Source: a virus. From it: a stretch of DNA of 27,593 nucleotides. Position 1 is the stretch's first letter. The number at the start of each line of letters is the position of its first letter. The translations under genes and the position numbers were made by a program. The stretch spans positions 1-27,593 of IMG/VR virus record IMGVR_UViG_3300031951_008299, one strand, 5' to 3'. Shown in pieces: positions 1-6,329 of the stretch. The notes beneath the pieces are model-generated. The model saw only the letters and a program-made list of their open reading frames with translations. It was not told where the DNA came from and did not search any database.

Positions 1-829
1 CTGGGACGAAGAGCATAAAGAAATGAAGCCAACGCTTGTTACTAAAAGCAATGCCGAATATCTGCGACCAAAAACGGTTCGCAGTAACCATTGAATAAGT
101 CTCTTCCTCTTGAGTCGGTTCAAATGCTTTGAAAGTGTTCGCTTGATTGCCATCTTCGAATAATGTGTTTTCTACAGTAGCTCCGTGAATCGCACAGAGC
201 AGTGCTCCTCCCAGTATACCAGCAACTCCCATCATATGGAAGGGGTTGAGGGTCCAGTTGTGGAAACCTTGTAGGAACAGAAGGAACCTGAAGATTGCTG
301 CCACACCAAACGATGGAGCAAAGAACCAACTGGATTGTCCCAGAGGATACATCAGGAAGACACTGACGAAGACTGCAATAGGACCAGAGAACGCAATGGC
401 ATTGTAGGGTCTGATGCCCACCAGGCGGGCGATCTCAAACTGCCTGAGCATGAATCCAATCAGACTAAAGGCCCCGTGGAGCGCCACAAAAGGCCAGAGT
501 CCCCCAAGTTGGAACCACCTGACGATATCCCCTTGAGCCTCAGGACCCCAGAGAAGAAGAAGAGAATGACCCATAGAATCTGCTGGAGTACTAACTGCCG
601 CAGTAAGAAAGTTTGCACCCTCAAGATAGGAACTTGCCAACCCATGAGTATACCAACTCGTAACGAAAGTTGTCCCAGTAAGCCAACCACCAAGAGCAAG
701 GTAAGCAGTGGGAAAAAGAAGAAGTCCAGACCAGCCAACAAAAACGAAACGATCTCTCTTAAGCCAATCGTCCAAGACATCAAACCATCCTCTCTGTGAA
801 ATTGGTTGTGAAAGTGTAGAAGAAGTCAT
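1..829 (-). CDS. psbD: Photosystem II D2 protein, 3' end cut by window edge
   Basis: Reading from the ATG at 829 gives 276 codons in frame that run off the left edge; D2 is normally about 352 aa, so roughly 76 C-terminal residues are missing. The protein starts [20 protein letters not shown] and keeps D2 landmarks: tyrosine D (Tyr161), His198 (special-pair chlorophyll ligand), and His215 and His269 (non-heme iron ligands), in cyanobacterial numbering plus one. D2 pairs with D1 in the photosystem II core in the thylakoid membrane. A strong ribosome site, AGGAGG, lies just upstream (about 832-837). Phage psbD usually travels with psbA, as here, but an endonuclease gene separates the two and psbD seems to have its own promoter (856-884). 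The visible part has no frameshift. The identification is near certain; only the missing end is unseen. Confidence 0.97.
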   Translation of the reverse strand, partial: MTSSTLSQPISQRGWFDVLDDWLKRDRFVFVGWSGLLLFPTAYLALGGWLTGTTFVTSWYTHGLASSYLEGANFLTAAVSTPADSMGHSLLLLWGPEAQGDIVRWFQLGGLWPFVALHGAFSLIGFMLRQFEIARLVGIRPYNAIAFSGPIAVFVSVFLMYPLGQSSWFFAPSFGVAAIFRFLLFLQGFHNWTLNPFHMMGVAGILGGALLCAIHGATVENTLFEDGNQANTFKAFEPTQEEETYSMVTANRFWSQIFGIAFSNKRWLHFFMLFVP

Positions 830-855
830 AGCCTCCTGTGTTATTTCTCATATTT

Positions 856-884
856 AGTTTACAATACTTCATAAAAGAAGTCAA
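856..884 (-). promoter_or_regulatory. Candidate sigma70-type promoter of psbD
   Basis: On the minus strand a TTGACT -35 box (884-879) is followed by a 17-nt spacer and a TAAACT -10 box (861-856, 4 of 6 consensus bases). It lies between the endonuclease stop codon and the psbD ribosome site and would give a short leader of about 20 nt. A small inverted repeat (ACTTC/GAAGT) fills part of the spacer. This is inferred from sequence only. Confidence 0.45.
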
Positions 885-890
885 TGAGTA

Positions 891-1322
891 TTACTGCTTA
901 TGCCGATCAAGGTAAAGTATAAACTCGGAAAAAAGACTCGCATCATCATACGCCTGCCCCAATATCATATTACATCTTCTACAAAGTAATTGACGAACCT
1001 TTCCAGTTTTATGGTCATGATCTACGCAAAGTTTTTTCCACTTACCATCACCAGGTTTTTTGCAAGTAGCACAAAGACCATTTTGAACCTCATACATTTC
1101 TTGATGTTCTTGAAGAGTTATACCATAGTTTCTCTTTAAGTCATTATTTCTTGTGCGCTCTGGATTTTCTTGATGTCGTGCTTTCACCCTCGCCTTATCA
1201 CACTCTTTACAAGCAGAGTGCCTCCTCCCTGTCTTTTTATCACGCATATAAAACTCTGTAATGTGCTTCTCAACATCACAGGTCATACAAGTTCTATACA
1301 GGTCGGAGTATAGTTTAGTCAT
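891..1322 (-). CDS. HNH endonuclease, endonuclease VII-like (probable free-standing homing endonuclease)
   Basis: A 143-aa protein with the phage endonuclease VII (T4 gp49-like) HNH fold: zinc-binding pairs Cys84-Cys87 (CATC) and Cys114-Cys117 (CRRC), and a DHDH motif at 101-104 followed by KTGKVRQLLC and an Asn at 118. An extra CxxC pair (12/15) and CKEC (38-41) near the N terminus may form another zinc knuckle. It sits between intron-bearing psbA and psbD. In Synechococcus phage S-PM2 the same space holds F-CphI, a free-standing endonuclease reported to cut intronless psbA at the intron site (from memory). By position, homing for the psbA intron is the best guess. A T4-like recombination endonuclease role is less likely because the gene is lodged in a photosynthesis cluster. 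It has its own late promoter (1346-1353), and I see only a weak ribosome site. Confidence 0.85.
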   Translation of the reverse strand: MTKLYSDLYRTCMTCDVEKHITEFYMRDKKTGRRHSACKECDKARVKARHQENPERTRNNDLKRNYGITLQEHQEMYEVQNGLCATCKKPGDGKWKKLCVDHDHKTGKVRQLLCRRCNMILGQAYDDASLFSEFILYLDRHKQ

Positions 1323-1345
1323 TCGTGTTTTCTTTCGTGCTTAAT

Positions 1346-1353
1346 TATTTATA
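1346..1353 (-). promoter_or_regulatory. T4-type late promoter of the endonuclease gene
   Basis: A perfect TATAAATA on the minus strand, the consensus read by the T4 gp55 late sigma factor and seen in cyanophages as NATAAATA. It begins within the T-tract of the psbA terminator and lies 24 nt before the endonuclease ATG. The endonuclease would therefore be a separate late transcript started where the psbA message ends. Confidence 0.65.
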
Positions 1354-1380
1354 AAAAAAGGAACTCCGAAGAGTTCCCCT
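1350..1380 (-). terminator. Intrinsic terminator after psbA
   Basis: On the minus strand GGAACTC and GAGTTCC (7 bp, 1371-1377 with 1360-1366) close on a TTCG tetraloop (1367-1370) with a C-G closing pair, and seven Ts follow. It sits just beyond the psbA stop in exon 2, so it belongs to the spliced gene and not to the stop codon inside the intron. Confidence 0.85.
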
Positions 1381-1388
1381 TTATTATA

Positions 1389-1466
1389 TCACCCGATGGT
1401 TGGAGCAGTCAAGGCAACAGGAGTTGCTTCGGCAGCGGCAAGATCAAGTGGGAAGTTGTGAGCATT
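1389..1466 (-). CDS. psbA: psbA exon 2 (D1 C-terminal end)
   Basis: The minus strand from 1466 reads [20 protein letters not shown] and then APTIG and a stop, the standard D1 ending. It holds the manganese-cluster ligands His337, Asp342 and the carboxyl end at Ala344. It has no start codon, is far shorter than normal gene-calling limits, and is joined to exon 1 only by splicing, so it is easily missed. Confidence 0.94.
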   Translation of the reverse strand, partial: NAHNFPLDLAAAEATPVALTAPTIG

Positions 1467-2675
1467 CCTTCTGTTTTAACCTCTGTCACCAGAGGGAGCG
1501 GACTATATCATCACTCATAAGAGTGTCGGACGCTAGTGGCGTATTACGGATGAAGCGTCATCCACCGCCTAGTCTCTGAACCTTCCTTACACGCTTGCAA
1601 GGCTTGGCTGCTGATTGTCTACAAGAGAGTTCCAGCAATTCATCCGATTTAACGAGCGCCATGCGTTCACAAAACGCTCGTGCATTACCTCCATTCCTAG
1701 ACCAGCACGGTTGAGAACATCAGCCCAGGTGTTCAGAACACGACCCTGAGAATCCAGAATCGACTGGTTGAAGTTGAAGCCGTTGAGGTTGAAGGCCATC
1801 GTGGAAACACCAAGAGCAGTGAACCAGATGCCAACTACAGGCCATGCAGCAAGGAAGAAGTGAAGTGAACGAGAGTTGTTGAATGATGCATACTGGAAGA
1901 TCAGACGACCAAAGTATCCATGAGCAGCAACAATGTTATAGGTCTCTTCTTCTTGACCAAACTTGTACCCATAGTTCTGTGACTCATTCTCAGTGGTTTC
2001 ACGAACCAGTGAGGAAGTAACTAGAGAACCATGCATAGCAGAGAACAGAGAACCACCAAACACACCAGCAACTCCAAGCATGTGGAAGGGGTGCATCAGG
2101 ATGTTGTGCTCTGCCTGGAACACAAGCATGTAGTTAAAAGTACCACTGATACCCAGAGGCATTGCATCAGAGAAAGAACCCTGACCAAAAGGATACACCA
2201 GGAATACTGCACTCGCAGCAGCAACAGGTGCAGAGTAAGCAACACAGATCCAAGGACGCATACCCAAACGATAGGAAAGTTCCCACTCACGACCCATATA
2301 AGCATAGATGCCGATGAGGAAGTGGAAGACGACCAGTTGGAAAGGTCCGCCGTTGTAAAGCCACTCATCTAGGGAAGCAGCTTCCCAGATGGGGTAAAAG
2401 TGCAGTCCAATAGCATTGGACGAAGGAATCACAGCACCAGAGATGATGTTGTTTCCGTACATGAGTGAACCAGCAACGGGTTCACGGATACCATCGATGT
2501 CCACAGGAGGAGCAGCGATGAATGCAACGATAAAGCAGATTGTTGCAGCAAGCAGGCAAGGAATCATCAGAACGCCAAACCAACCCACATAGAGGCGGTT
2601 ATCAGTGCTGGTGACCCATTGGCAGAATTGTTCCCAAGTATTCGATTGTCGTTGTTGAGCGATTGAAGCAGTCAT
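1389..2675 (-). CDS. psbA: Photosystem II D1 protein, two exons split by a group I intron
   Basis: Exon 1 runs 2675-1674 (334 codons) and exon 2 runs 1466-1389 (25 codons plus TGA), giving a 359-aa D1 against the usual 360. Without splicing, the reading frame enters the intron and stops at 1587 after 28 foreign residues. D1 numbering fits one to one: Asp170, Glu189, His190 and His198 are in place, His332 and Glu333 end exon 1, and His337, Asp342 and Ala344 lie in exon 2. Residue 130 is Glu, the high-light D1:2 form in cyanobacteria. D1 is the quickly damaged core subunit of photosystem II, and phage copies replace it during infection. A late promoter (2840-2847) and a 155-nt structured leader precede it, a terminator follows exon 2, and I see no clear Shine-Dalgarno site before the ATG. 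Confidence 0.96.
1467..1673 (-). ncRNA. Group I intron in psbA (207 nt, no internal ORF)
   Basis: Exon 1 ends ACGAGCGT, and the intron carries the internal guide GCGCTCGT (1660-1653), giving an 8-bp P1 that ends in the U-G wobble required at the 5' splice site. The guide's upstream GCAT (1664-1661) pairs with ATGC at the start of exon 2, forming P10. P7 is GACTA (1574-1570) with TAGTC (1505-1501), within the conserved motifs TTCAGAGACTA and GATATAGTCC. The intron ends in G. The segment GGAACTCTCTTGTAGACAAT resembles P3-P5 of the T4 td intron, so subgroup IA2 is likely. S-PM2 psbA has an intron of about 212 nt at this place, from memory. It encodes no endonuclease; the separate gene at 891-1322 probably provides mobility. 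Confidence 0.92.
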
Positions 2676-2839
2676 TGTTAGTAAAAGAAAAGTAAGACCA
2701 TCAGGGAAATGGTGGTGTTACTATGCTCCCCGCACCCTCAGCGGGGATATGAGAGACGTGATTTATACACCCATAGGTCTCGGTTAGCGGGTGTGTGACA
2801 ATGTTAAGAATTATGAGAAATCCGTAACATTTGTTTACC
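2676..2839 (-). promoter_or_regulatory. Structured psbA 5' leader (three hairpins), possible PhotoRC-type RNA
   Basis: The transcript from the late promoter would have a leader of about 155 nt with three stem-loops: ACACCC/GGGTGT (2767-2772 with 2789-2794, 16-nt loop), CCCCGC/GCGGGG (2728-2733 with 2741-2746, 7-nt loop) and ACCAT/ATGGT (2697-2701 with 2709-2713). No Shine-Dalgarno sequence is seen before the ATG at 2675. The PhotoRC-I and PhotoRC-II RNA motifs are known from psbA leaders of marine cyanobacteria and their phages; I cannot confirm a match by eye. Confidence 0.5.
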
Positions 2840-2847
2840 TATTTATA
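2840..2847 (-). promoter_or_regulatory. T4-type late promoter of psbA
   Basis: A perfect TATAAATA followed by GG on the minus strand, seven bases beyond the T-tract of the terminator of the virion module. This puts psbA in the late class along with structural genes, while still as an independent transcription unit. A second weaker copy, TATAAATC (2766-2759), lies inside the leader. Confidence 0.75.
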
Positions 2848-2853
2848 ATACTA

Positions 2854-2880
2854 CAAAAAAACCACCCTGTCAAGGGTGGT
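2854..2880 (-). terminator. Intrinsic terminator of the virion module
   Basis: ACCACCCT and AGGGTGGT (8 bp, 2880-2873 with 2868-2861) enclose a 4-nt loop, with seven Ts after the stem on the minus strand. It lies 20 nt after the stop of the 77-aa gene. Confidence 0.87.
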
Positions 2881-2899
2881 GGACAGTTTGGAAATTGGT

Positions 2900-3133
2900 C
2901 TACCTGTTGTAGACACCTCTTGGGAATACCTGTCCCTGTGATGGTCTTCTACCAGTCAACCAACCTGGTTGTGCCTGGGAAAGATCAAAATCCGTAGAAT
3001 TATAATTATCAGTTTGAACCAAATCACTAGAATTACTAATTGTATAACCAGCAGTTGATTGTGCTAAAAAAGAAACTGTTGTAGCAACTCCTGCCGCTGC
3101 TGTAGTTAAATTTACGATTGTAAAATCAGCCAT
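2900..3133 (-). CDS. Small virion-module protein of unknown function (77 aa)
   Basis: The ATG at 3133 overlaps the stop of the gene before it (TGATG), so I prefer it to the in-frame TTG three bases earlier. The protein starts MADFTIVNLTTAAAGVATTV and is rich in Ser, Thr and Asn. It ends in a basic, Arg-Gly-rich tail, GRRPSQGQVFPRGVYNR, an ending I have seen in short proteins beside cyanophage fibre genes. No known domain is visible and there is no membrane segment long enough to be sure of. Tight coupling to the 522-aa structural gene and a shared terminator suggest a virion or tail-fibre accessory role. That role is inference from position. Confidence 0.75.
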   Translation of the reverse strand: MADFTIVNLTTAAAGVATTVSFLAQSTAGYTISNSSDLVQTDNYNSTDFDLSQAQPGWLTGRRPSQGQVFPRGVYNR

Positions 3134-4701
3134 CAAACTTTCCTCGCACAGAACAGAAGTCCAGCAGTTTCATTATATTGACTATAAGATCCAGTGATAA
3201 CTGTATAAACTTCAGATCCACTAATTGTAATTGTATCCCCTTGCTGAATGTTAGTAGCAGCAGTGGCATATCTAAAATCAATAATTACAAAATCATCAGG
3301 AAGATAATAAGGACAAGGAACTAAATTACCATTCAAAGGAATCCCTTTGATTACAGCATTATAGTTAACGGCAGAGCTAATGAATGTGGAAATTCCAGCA
3401 CTATATCCATTACTGTCAGTTACATCCATTACAGATTTTGGATCAGAAGAACTTGATCTCCGTGTGAAAATTCTAGATCCAGTATAACTAACACCTTGAT
3501 AATTAGTAGCAGGATCGGTTGTAAAAGTATCTAGTGTTTTTGATGTTGTATCAAAAGTATAGCAAATTTGACTAGAACTACTTCCAGTTGATCTAGACAT
3601 ATATCCACCTTCAGCAGTTCCATAACAAACTTCATATGTATTACTTCCACTATTTCTACCATTACCACCAACGAAAGTTCTGAATTCTAACCTTCCAGCA
3701 GTATTATTACCAGATGCTGAACAAGCATTTGGATGAATTGTAGTTAATCCTCCCAAGAAAACATGATCTAAATCCCATAAAGTTGAATCAAAATTATGAA
3801 GAATAAATGTTAAAAAGGTATTGTCGGTAATTGATGAATTAGCAACTGTTGGTTGAGAATATGAAAGAACAGCAAATCTTGGATCAATACCAGAACGATA
3901 GATATTTAATTTAAGAGCATGAGTTGTTGGTGAGTTTGATGTGGCAAATTGACCTCTAGTTGGGTCAAGTTGCGAATATCTTCCAAAATTACTTACGCTA
4001 GCTGTTGTTTCAAGATAATCAACACCAGATGAATATGGGGCCGCACTGGGAGTTCTATCAATACCACCAACACCAGCAAATCTTGTCCCATATCCAAGAC
4101 CTCTATTGGTTATATTAGTAGCACCAGGTTGGAAAGCAGATCCACTTCCAATTAGCATTTGATAATTATTTCCATAAACCTGAAATGCTCTATAAGTAGT
4201 ACCCTTTGCTTTGTTGGAGTTGATAACATGTCTCAATACACCCCATGGAGAATTAGTACCACCAGTTACTTGTTTAGCATAAAACTCATTAGTACTTCCA
4301 AATCCAGTTGGTGATGCACCTCCAGATACACTAACAGTAATTGCAATACCAACAGAACTGCCGACACTTGCTCCACTAATTTGAACTATTTCATTATTAA
4401 CATATCCACTTCCTGGTCTATCAACATAAATTGCGTCAATTATTCCACTTCCATTTCTTGTAACATAAAAACTTGCCCCCGTTCCAACGCCAGAAGTTGA
4501 TACTTGTCTAACATCTGGGAAAAAAGAAGATGCATATCCTGTAGTCGTACCACCACCACTATAAGCTGCGATTCCAGTTACAATTCCAACGACTTGATCT
4601 CCATGCCAACCTAACCATGTAAATGCTTCTTCTAACTGAGTGATAACCTCAGTTCTTGCCCACCCTGCGTTTTTTGTAATTGTGGTTGTTGTGATAGCCA
4701 T
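3133..4701 (-). CDS. Cyanophage virion structural protein, probably tail-fibre associated (522 aa)
   Basis: The N terminus, MAITTTTITKNAGWARTEVI, and the following LEEAFTWLGWHGD are familiar from uncharacterised T4-like cyanophage structural proteins. Residues about 65-130 hold a Gly-rich segment (TRNGSGIIDAIYVDRPGSGY) of the beta-structured type common in phage fibre and baseplate-wedge attachments. The rest is rich in Ser, Thr, Gly and aromatic residues and lacks charged helices, as in beta-rich appendage proteins. I see no signal peptide, transmembrane segment or catalytic motif. It starts 6 nt after the fibre gene at 4708-6312 and overlaps the 77-aa gene at its stop. A structural role is likely; the exact location in the virion is unknown. 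Confidence 0.82.
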   Translation of the reverse strand: MAITTTTITKNAGWARTEVITQLEEAFTWLGWHGDQVVGIVTGIAAYSGGGTTTGYASSFFPDVRQVSTSGVGTGASFYVTRNGSGIIDAIYVDRPGSGYVNNEIVQISGASVGSSVGIAITVSVSGGASPTGFGSTNEFYAKQVTGGTNSPWGVLRHVINSNKAKGTTYRAFQVYGNNYQMLIGSGSAFQPGATNITNRGLGYGTRFAGVGGIDRTPSAAPYSSGVDYLETTASVSNFGRYSQLDPTRGQFATSNSPTTHALKLNIYRSGIDPRFAVLSYSQPTVANSSITDNTFLTFILHNFDSTLWDLDHVFLGGLTTIHPNACSASGNNTAGRLEFRTFVGGNGRNSGSNTYEVCYGTAEGGYMSRSTGSSSSQICYTFDTTSKTLDTFTTDPATNYQGVSYTGSRIFTRRSSSSDPKSVMDVTDSNGYSAGISTFISSAVNYNAVIKGIPLNGNLVPCPYYLPDDFVIIDFRYATAATNIQQGDTITISGSEVYTVITGSYSQYNETAGLLFCARKV

Positions 4702-4707
4702 TAGTCT

Positions 4708-6312
4708 TTATACCTCCAGTTGAAGAATCGTTAGGTTAACTGAAATACTTGTGGTAACTCCTGAAAGATTTGTAATTGCTGCATAGATGGTTGTGTCTGC
4801 AGGATCATCTAGATTTCCACCCATTACAAAAGGAGTAATAATTTGTGTTGTTGAAATTCCCGTTGTGATAACCTCGACAATTACACCACTTCCAGGTGCT
4901 GGATCAACACCCTGACTTCTGGAAGCATCAGCAGTACGAGATGCACTATCAGTATATAGTCTTAACCATCCTGCCGTAGATAATCCAACTTTCATTAATG
5001 AATAAGATTTAAATCCAGTAATATTGGTATTACCAATTCCATTATTTGCAATTGATGTTGTTACTCCAGATACAACTGCTCTTGACTTAAGAGTATTAGA
5101 ACCAACAAATGAAGTTGCTGTTACAACACCAGATACACTTATTTGCTTAGCAAACAATGTTGTCCCAGTAATGGTGGTGATACCAGAAAGAGTAAGTCCA
5201 CTATCATTAATGGATAACGCTGTAGTTCCATTATAATTATTTAAGAATATGCTACCATCTGGAGAACTGTAACTTCCCCCAAGAATAGTAGTACCCTGGA
5301 ATTTAATTCCAAATTGTTGTGGTGGAGATGTATTTGGAATTGCAGCATCAAAATCAATATAATTGTTTCTACTTCTCAACGATATAGTTGATATAGAACC
5401 AACATCATTACCAGTTCCAGAAACAATCAGGTCCTTGGTAGATGTTATACCAGTGTTTTGAATGTAAGTAAAAGTAGAGACGCCAGAAACATTCAAATTA
5501 CCAGCAATTCTTGTGCTTCCATAAGTATCAATAAAGAATAACTCATGGTCAGAACCTCCATAATAATTTGAGAAGTAATAAGAAGATGCTCCACTTGTAC
5601 CTGCTCTAAAATATTGTTGGGTTCCTATTTGTTGAATATTTCCAGTGTTGTTAAAGGCAATAGTTCCAGGTGTAATGCGAGTTGATGTAGTATTACTGAC
5701 AACATCTAATTGACCAGCATTTCCAGATGTAGATCCAAATGTTGCAATACCAGTTATATTAAGTTGTTGTGATTGTAAAGTTCCAAATATGGTAACACCA
5801 TATCCAGTTGTTTGTAACTTATTGCTACCATCATTAAATAACGTAACTGCACTATTTTCAATCCCAGTAATAATATTCTCATTATTTGCTGCATTATTAA
5901 TAGCAAATCCATTCGCCAATATAACTAAGTTTCCTACTCCAAAATCTTTGATGTAACTATCAAATCCATCATGAAAAATTTGAAGATCATTGCCATCACC
6001 AAAATTTAAAATATCATTATCACCAAGTCTTACATTACTTTGGAAAGTTGCTACACCAGAAACATCTACACCACCAGTAAATTTGGCACCACCAATAACA
6101 TCCAGTTTTGCCGATGGAATTGTAGATCCAATACCAACCGAATAGCCGGACCCTATTTTCAAATTTGATTGTAATTGTCCACCAATAGTTACATCGGTAC
6201 TAATAGCAACATTAATTGCATTTAGGTTTAAATTATTGGGACTATCAATGGTCGGGGTTCCAGAAGCACCAATTAAATTTATTTGCTTTATACCAAAACC
6301 TTTATCTGCCAT
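4708..6312 (-). CDS. Tail-fibre-like protein with repeat modules (534 aa)
   Basis: The protein has an N-terminal anchor-like stretch (MADKGFGIKQINLIGASGTP). Many short beta-repeat modules follow, with the recurring patterns SGVxTxxx, GITTITGTTLFAKQ, SVSGVVTATSFVGS and FGDGNDLQIFHDG. Such modules are typical of trimeric beta-helical fibres of cyanophages and pelagic phages. A segment at about 5126-5192 is nearly the same as the 72-bp repeat unit of the 941-aa fibre gene, so the two genes share cassettes. The C-terminal 130 residues are non-repetitive and may form the receptor-contact or trimer-tip region. The gene follows the subtilase gene by 17 nt. It probably contributes to host recognition; the receptor is unknown. 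Confidence 0.83.
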   Translation of the reverse strand: MADKGFGIKQINLIGASGTPTIDSPNNLNLNAINVAISTDVTIGGQLQSNLKIGSGYSVGIGSTIPSAKLDVIGGAKFTGGVDVSGVATFQSNVRLGDNDILNFGDGNDLQIFHDGFDSYIKDFGVGNLVILANGFAINNAANNENIITGIENSAVTLFNDGSNKLQTTGYGVTIFGTLQSQQLNITGIATFGSTSGNAGQLDVVSNTTSTRITPGTIAFNNTGNIQQIGTQQYFRAGTSGASSYYFSNYYGGSDHELFFIDTYGSTRIAGNLNVSGVSTFTYIQNTGITSTKDLIVSGTGNDVGSISTISLRSRNNYIDFDAAIPNTSPPQQFGIKFQGTTILGGSYSSPDGSIFLNNYNGTTALSINDSGLTLSGITTITGTTLFAKQISVSGVVTATSFVGSNTLKSRAVVSGVTTSIANNGIGNTNITGFKSYSLMKVGLSTAGWLRLYTDSASRTADASRSQGVDPAPGSGVIVEVITTGISTTQIITPFVMGGNLDDPADTTIYAAITNLSGVTTSISVNLTILQLEV

Positions 6313-6329
6313 GAGATGTTTTTAAGTAT

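Noticed and set aside
335-799. Plus-strand 154-aa ORF and minus-strand 107-aa ORF (460-783) over psbD
   Set aside because: Both are out-of-frame readings of psbD, which has a strong D2 match over the full region.
1587-1673. 28-residue intron-encoded tail on D1 as a real C terminus
   Set aside because: It is unlike any D1 ending, lacks ligands His337 and Asp342, and is explained by the group I intron with a normal exon 2 downstream.
2031-2372. Plus-strand 113-aa ORF and minus-strand 90-aa ORF (2096-2368) in psbA
   Set aside because: Shadows of psbA exon 1.
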